Part shown: positions 41,505 through 46,355 of the stretch, piece after piece
Layout: each line of letters starts with the position of its first letter
Position numbering within the stretch: position 1 is the first letter of the stretch
Source: Oscillospiraceae bacterium
GTDB lineage: Bacteria; Bacillota; Clostridia; Oscillospirales; Acutalibacteraceae
Assembly: GCA_015066465.1 (NCBI GenBank)
Contig: SVOI01000013.1
Coordinates: forward strand, 1 to 46,355
Direction of reading: 5' to 3'
Length of the DNA stretch: 46,355 nt
The notes under the pieces: model-generated
What the model was told of the DNA's origin: nothing
The model's input: the letters and a program-made list of their open reading frames with translations, nothing else
Database searches by the model: none
Translations under genes and position numbers: made by a program

Positions 41505-43424
41505 TTAATTTTCTTCATTAAATGGCTTGAACTTATGTCCACTCCAGGACATATCCAAGTGTGATGAAAATTCCAATGTGTTAAGTCTTATACCGTGAAC
41601 GATAACCGACAAAACATTCAATATCATATTAAGTCCGTGACCGAATACTAAAAGCACTACTGCAAGTATCATAAACATAAAATTACCAAGTAACGGACTT
41701 GCGAGTTCGTTTACAGTTGCAGAAATCGCCGCACCTGCAAGACCAACCGCCCAGAGTCTTATATAAGAAACTATATCTGAGAAAACGTTAACAACGCCAA
41801 GTAACACAGAAACTATGTTTTTAAGGCTTTCTAATATAGATTTAACAACGCTTCCCTCGTAGTTTGAAAATACAAAGCTCATTACAAAGCCAACTATAAC
41901 GAGCACCAAAGCAACTGTACCAACAGGAATACCACTGATAACAAGTCCGAATGGGAAAACCTGAGGGTTTACAACGAAGCTTAATACTACATAATAAATA
42001 CCGATAAGCTGGAATATTGAACCGAAGTCGCCCAAAATTTTAATTGACTTTCTGTTTCGTTTTGCAACCTTAATATGCGCTACAACAAGCTGAATTAAAG
42101 CGAGCGAGAAGCAGAATATCTGTAAATTCTGTGCTGTGGTTAACCCCGCTTCACCGTTAGTCCAGAATGGGTACCAGATTTTATCAGCATACACATTCGA
42201 AATAACCGGTATTGAAATACTTTGTAAGAACTGCGGTAATTTTTCTGCCGGAAGACCACCCCAGGTACAAGTTACTGTACCCCAAAGAATTGTTGAAAGA
42301 CCAAACAATCCTAAAAGTAAAAATGCTGGTGGAATTTCTTTTTTTGCCTTTTTATTTTTAATAATCAAGGCGGCAGCTGCAGCAGTTAAAAGAAGACCAT
42401 AAACGCCATCGCCGAATATAATACCGAAGAAAATAAGAATAAAGCCTAAGAACCAACCTGAAATATCGTATTCAAAATATCCCGGTACAGTACCCAAAAA
42501 GTCTGTTAACGGATAAATAAGACTTACAAACTTATTGTTTTTAAGCTTTGTTGGTACGTTATCTTCTTCAGTCGGGTCTTCAATAAGAAGTCCCCACGAA
42601 TTCTCTTTTGCGGCTTCTTTAATTTTAGAAAGATTTTCTTCTTCTACATATCCTGTAAAATATGCAACAGAAATATTACCGTCAGAAGATACGCTTTCAT
42701 TTTGCATGCCCGTATTATAAACTTCAAACTCAATTTCTTTTTCGCAAGCCTTAATAGCATTTTTCATACTCTTAACGTAACCAGCGTAAGAAGAAACTTT
42801 TTCATCTATTTCACTAATACGGTTTGTTTTTTCTTCAATTTTTGAAGATATTTCACCGGTAGAAATCTTTGGTAATTCAAAACGGTAGCTTTTAAGTGAC
42901 TCAATAACCTCCGCTTCACCCTCAGCCCCTGTTTTAATTAACAAGAACTTAACTGTGTTTTTACCTTTTTCCATAGCCACAGTTTTTACTGCTTCACCTA
43001 AAGTGTCATATTCAGCCTTCGGCATTTCATAAAATGAAACCTCAACGCCTTTTTCACTTAAATCTGCAATAATTTGTGGCTCAATTTCGCCCCAGTTTTT
43101 AATTCGCTCAAGTTCAGAATTTAATGAAACACGTTCGTTAATACAAGTTTTCTTTTCTTCAGTAAGTGCAAAAACTTCTTTTGAAATAGCGAGAATCTCA
43201 TCCTTAGATGCATCCTTCATTTCAATATTTTTGTTTTTCTTTTCGCTTACGCTGAAAATAGCACTTTCAATTAAAGAAATCTGTTCTTTTAATTCTTCTA
43301 ATTTTTTACCAGAACCTTCAGTTATTTCAATATGAAGAATTCCTAATTTACGAAGCTTTTTGAGCGTTTCTTTCTTTTTATCTCCCATAATCATAAGGGA
43401 GACTTTTTTCATAGGCACTATCAT
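41505..43424 (-). CDS. ntpI: V-type ATP synthase subunit I (membrane stator)
   Basis: 639 residues. The N-terminal half is soluble with coiled-coil segments (KLEELKEQISLIES; ISEIDEKVSSYAGYVKSMKN) forming the peripheral-stalk connection. The C-terminal half from about residue 320 has at least seven hydrophobic helices, including IRLWAVGLAGAAISATVNELA, which carries the conserved arginine that faces the c-ring glutamate, and GLNMILNVLSVIVHGIRLNTLEF. It overlaps the subunit D gene by 4 bp. Confidence 0.93.
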   Translation of the reverse strand: MIVPMKKVSLMIMGDKKKETLKKLRKLGILHIEITEGSGKKLEELKEQISLIESAIFSVSEKKNKNIEMKDASKDEILAISKEVFALTEEKKTCINERVSLNSELERIKNWGEIEPQIIADLSEKGVEVSFYEMPKAEYDTLGEAVKTVAMEKGKNTVKFLLIKTGAEGEAEVIESLKSYRFELPKISTGEISSKIEEKTNRISEIDEKVSSYAGYVKSMKNAIKACEKEIEFEVYNTGMQNESVSSDGNISVAYFTGYVEEENLSKIKEAAKENSWGLLIEDPTEEDNVPTKLKNNKFVSLIYPLTDFLGTVPGYFEYDISGWFLGFILIFFGIIFGDGVYGLLLTAAAAALIIKNKKAKKEIPPAFLLLGLFGLSTILWGTVTCTWGGLPAEKLPQFLQSISIPVISNVYADKIWYPFWTNGEAGLTTAQNLQIFCFSLALIQLVVAHIKVAKRNRKSIKILGDFGSIFQLIGIYYVVLSFVVNPQVFPFGLVISGIPVGTVALVLVIVGFVMSFVFSNYEGSVVKSILESLKNIVSVLLGVVNVFSDIVSYIRLWAVGLAGAAISATVNELASPLLGNFMFMILAVVLLVFGHGLNMILNVLSVIVHGIRLNTLEFSSHLDMSWSGHKFKPFNEEN

Positions 43425-44053
43425 AACGCTTGAACCTCCATTTCTGAAGATACTTCGTCACGGGCTGCAATTTTGCGCTTTGAAATTTTGGAACGAACAA
43501 CAGCGCTTACTTGCTGGTCTGCCATATAAATAGATATCTTTTTAATGTTCTCTTCTGTTTCGGGGATTTTAACCTTTTCAAACAAGTTAACTCTTTGTGA
43601 AGTAGAAAGAAGTTCTTTTTCTAAGAGTCTTACTTGTTCATCTAACACTTCTGCCTCTAAGTCAAGTGACATTGCTTTTTCCATATGATTTGCGGCAATA
43701 TCTACCCAAAGAGGTGTTTCATATAAATCATAATCGCCCCTATAAAAATCCGCACCCTCAAAAGTGGGGATTGTAACACCAGCAATATTACCTGTGCCTT
43801 TGCGGATATTACTTACGGTAATTATTCCATCGGGGAACGCTTCTGTTTCACTGAATACAGCAATCCACGAAGAAAAGCCTTTTTCTAAGTCTTCTCTTTG
43901 TTTTCTTACTGCAATAGCTTTAGCCTCAATCGTTCTTATTTCTGACTGTAGCTGTTGCTTTTTAAGTGTCAGTGTAGGCAAATATCTCCGGTACATTTTA
44001 AGAGCATCTTTTTGTACCTTTAACTCGTTTTTAGTTAATTTGATTTTTGCCAA
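43421..44053 (-). CDS. ntpD: V-type ATP synthase subunit D (central rotor stalk)
   Basis: A 210-residue, mainly coiled-coil protein: a long N-terminal helix (KLTKNELKVQKDALKMYRRYL) and a C-terminal helix (LLSTSQRVNLFEKVKIPETEE) that form the rotor axle inside the A3B3 head. The TTG start is supported by AGGAGG 8 bp upstream. The gene follows subunit B after 41 bp and is coupled to I. Confidence 0.92.
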   Translation of the reverse strand: MAKIKLTKNELKVQKDALKMYRRYLPTLTLKKQQLQSEIRTIEAKAIAVRKQREDLEKGFSSWIAVFSETEAFPDGIITVSNIRKGTGNIAGVTIPTFEGADFYRGDYDLYETPLWVDIAANHMEKAMSLDLEAEVLDEQVRLLEKELLSTSQRVNLFEKVKIPETEENIKKISIYMADQQVSAVVRSKISKRKIAARDEVSSEMEVQAL

Positions 44054-44094
44054 AACTCAGTCCTCCTTACTTTACTTGATAGAATTCGTTAACC

Positions 44095-45390
44095 TTATTT
44101 TACAGGCCAGAATTCATCTGTAAGGTCTGACTTAATTCCGGTTTCATCCTTTTCGAAGCATTCTGCTAAAATCTGCCAGCCTAAGTCAAGTGACTCTTCA
44201 AGTGATAAGTTAACTGACAAGTCCATAAGCTTGTTTTCGAAAAGCTCGCCGTATTTTAATAACTTTTCATCCCAACGGTTCATTGAGAAGCCCATGTTTT
44301 TCTTCTCAATAGTTTCTTTATAGGATGAATATAATCTGATCATTGAGTCCATAAGGATACGGTGGTCCTTACGGGTTTTACTGTTAACGTTCTGTTTAAG
44401 ACGTGAAAGTGAACCGAATGGCTCAATTCTGCCACCCTTTAAATAATACTGACCTTCTGTAATGTAACCAGTATTATCAGGTACAGGATGAGTAACGTCG
44501 TCACCAGGCATTGTAGTAACTGCAAGAACTGTAACAGAACCAGAGTTTGCGAAGTCAACCGCTTTTTCGTAACGAGAAGCAAGTTGAGAATAAAGGTCAC
44601 CAGGGTAACCACGGTTAGATGGAACTTGTTCCTGCGTAATTGCAATTTCTTTCATTGAGTCTGCAAAGTTTGTCATATCTGTAAGAAGCACCAATACGTC
44701 TTTATCCTGTAAAGCAAATTGCTCTGCAACTGCTAAAGACATATCAGGAATCATCATACATTCAACAGTAGGGTCAGATGCAGTATGAATAAACATAACT
44801 GTTTTACTTAAAGCGCCACCGTTTGAAAGTTCTTCTTTAAAGTAAAGGAAGTCGTCATATTTAAGACCCATACCACCGAGAACAATAACGTCTGCTTCTG
44901 CTTGTAAAGCAATACGTGCAAGAAGCTGGTTATAAGGTTCACCAGAGATTGAGAAAATAGGAAGTTTCTGTGAAACAACCAACGTGTTGAACATATCAAT
45001 CATAGGGATGTTTGTTCTCATCATTCTGTTAGCAAGAATACGCTTTGTAGGGTTAACAGATGGACCACCAATTGGCTTCATATTTTCAGTAAGTGCAGGA
45101 CCTTTATCTCTTGGCTCACCTGAACCATTGAAAATACGTCCTAACAAATCTTCACTGAATGATACGCGCATTTCCTGACCTAAGAAGCGAACTTCGTCAC
45201 CAGTAGAAACGCCCTGACCACCAGCAAACACCTGTAATGAAACTACGTCGCCGTCGATTTTGTTAACTTGGGCGAGTGATTTACCAAACTGTGTGTTAAT
45301 CTGTGCTAATTCGTTATAACGAACGTCTTTTGCTTTTACAGTAATAACGTTACCTGTGATTGATTCAATTCTGTTATAAACTTTACTCAT
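44095..45390 (-). CDS. ntpB: V-type ATP synthase subunit B (non-catalytic)
   Basis: 431 residues, marginally shorter than common homologues. The nucleotide-binding fold lacks a true Walker A, as expected for B: the position reads [13 protein letters not shown]. The segments NLANDPTIERI-like [36 protein letters not shown] and [12 protein letters not shown] are the conserved B-subunit blocks. ATG was chosen with GGAGGG 9 bp upstream; the subunit A stop overlaps that region. Confidence 0.95.
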   Translation of the reverse strand: MSKVYNRIESITGNVITVKAKDVRYNELAQINTQFGKSLAQVNKIDGDVVSLQVFAGGQGVSTGDEVRFLGQEMRVSFSEDLLGRIFNGSGEPRDKGPALTENMKPIGGPSVNPTKRILANRMMRTNIPMIDMFNTLVVSQKLPIFSISGEPYNQLLARIALQAEADVIVLGGMGLKYDDFLYFKEELSNGGALSKTVMFIHTASDPTVECMMIPDMSLAVAEQFALQDKDVLVLLTDMTNFADSMKEIAITQEQVPSNRGYPGDLYSQLASRYEKAVDFANSGSVTVLAVTTMPGDDVTHPVPDNTGYITEGQYYLKGGRIEPFGSLSRLKQNVNSKTRKDHRILMDSMIRLYSSYKETIEKKNMGFSMNRWDEKLLKYGELFENKLMDLSVNLSLEESLDLGWQILAECFEKDETGIKSDLTDEFWPVK

Positions 45391-45392
45391 TA

Positions 45393-46355
45393 TCAATCAC
45401 CCTCCTTTAAAAGACGTTCTGCTTCGGCGCTTATTGCACCTTTGCCTTCATTATACATTTCATCGATTTCTGCTTCTGCCTTTTTAAATGCATCGCTTTC
45501 GAATTCTGTATAGTTCCAGTTAATAAATTTCTGACGAAGACGGTTAAAGAAACTACGTGCATCGTCTTTGTTGTCGAGAGCGTATTCGCTACCAAGAACT
45601 TTAATAAGTTTATCTGTAACGTAGCATTGGCGTTCTCTTGTGCAGTTCGCTTCAATTAAATCAAAAGAGTTCTGTTGAAGATAAACTGCATCGAGCATTT
45701 CTGCTTTTAAATATACCTGATAGTCAGAAAGACTTGTACCTTCTTCACCAACAACCTTCATCATAGAGCCGATTTCGTCACCATTGAGAAGAATGTTTTT
45801 GCAGTATGCTGATTTCTTTGAATCAGTAACCGTCTTATATTTAGACCACGAAATAAGTGGGTCAATTGCAGGGTACTTTCTGGCATCTGAACGCTCACGT
45901 GAAAGACCGTGGAATGCACCAACAACCTTAAGAGTTGCTTGTGTAACAGGTTCTTCAAAGTTACCACCTGCAGGGGATACAGTACCGCCGATTGTAACAG
46001 AACCGGTTGAACCGTCTGGTAAACGAACGTAACCCGCTCTTTCATAGAATGCCGCAATATATGATTCAAGGTATGCCGGGAATGCTTCTTCACCAGGAAT
46101 TTCTTCAAGACGACCAGACATTTCTCTTAACGCCTGTGCCCAACGGGAAGTTGAGTCTGCAAGAAGAAGAACGTGAAGACCCATTTGTCTATAATATTCA
46201 GCAAGTGTTACTGAAGTGTAAACTGATGCTTCACGGGAAGCAACCGGCATTGATGAAGTGTTACAGATAATAATTGTTCTTTCCATAAGTGAACGGCCAG
46301 TTTTAGGGTCGGTAAGTTCAGGGAACTCTGTAAGAGTTTCAACAACTTCACCTGC
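45393..46355 (-). CDS. ntpA: V-type ATP synthase subunit A (catalytic), N-terminus outside the window
   Basis: The last 320 residues of the catalytic subunit; the frame stays open to the window end, so the P-loop (GPFGSGKT type) lies beyond it. Conserved blocks seen are [53 protein letters not shown] and the C-terminal helical domain. It is first of the visible genes A-B-D-I-K, with 2-3 bp spacing to B. Subunits E, C and F, usually next to it, must lie upstream, outside the window. Confidence 0.95.
   Translation of the reverse strand, partial: AGEVVETLTEFPELTDPKTGRSLMERTIIICNTSSMPVASREASVYTSVTLAEYYRQMGLHVLLLADSTSRWAQALREMSGRLEEIPGEEAFPAYLESYIAAFYERAGYVRLPDGSTGSVTIGGTVSPAGGNFEEPVTQATLKVVGAFHGLSRERSDARKYPAIDPLISWSKYKTVTDSKKSAYCKNILLNGDEIGSMMKVVGEEGTSLSDYQVYLKAEMLDAVYLQQNSFDLIEANCTRERQCYVTDKLIKVLGSEYALDNKDDARSFFNRLRQKFINWNYTEFESDAFKKAEAEIDEMYNEGKGAISAEAERLLKEGD

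Overview
The window looks like chromosomal DNA of a low-GC, Gram-positive, Clostridia-type anaerobe, most likely from the gut Oscillospirales/Ruminococcaceae. Pointers are strong GGAGG ribosome binding sites, several TTG/GTG starts, hemZ, the order recJ-relA-dtd-MBL-hemZ-uridine kinase-yabM-mazG-hup, a V/A-type ATP synthase, and near-consensus TTGACA/TATAAT promoters with 17-bp spacers. I recognise no specific species.

Layout. (1) 1-8783 is a left arm: partial yabM flippase, mazG, hup, an acyltransferase-like gene, an ABC permease/ATPase pair on the other strand, and a secreted metallophosphoesterase. (2) 8784-15078 is a spacer. It holds a 5.27-kb tRNA-Arg-anchored genomic island (8935-14246) with an LRR protein, three GNATs, a methyltransferase and an MTA/SAH-nucleosidase-like gene. 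It also holds a divergent tRNA cluster (Gly-Arg leftward, Met-Glu rightward), each direction with its own strong promoter. (3) 15079-25287 is a right arm that repeats the left arm gene for gene in inverted order, with promoters and terminators conserved. It carries dcd plus a GNAT and a mariner/IS630-like MITE that the left arm lacks. (4) 25288-33956 is the rest of a long leftward housekeeping operon. (5) 34262-35802 is a three-gene orphan cassette. (6) 35948-40935 holds another phosphoesterase, an ECF S-component, two rRNA methyltransferases, a GNAT and a small kinase. (7) 41057-46355 is the V-type ATP synthase operon (A-B-D-I-K), cut by the window end.

The central puzzle is the roughly 9-10 kb inverted duplication. 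In the first ~220 nt of mazG I count about 19 differences, mostly synonymous, and all gene pairs are open. The arms are either an old inverted segmental duplication kept under selection, or orthologous segments of two related strains joined by assembly around the tRNA cluster; the sequence alone cannot decide.

The duplication also works as an internal comparison. It shows an empty site for the MITE, which sits in the leader of the right ABC operon. It also shows that a hairpin element built of iterated 7-bp units occupies the same intergenic site in both arms but with a completely different heptamer in each. Two further loci (8789-8891 and 34073-34100) carry other heptamers, suggesting a family of short inverted heptamer-repeat elements that I cannot match to a named class.
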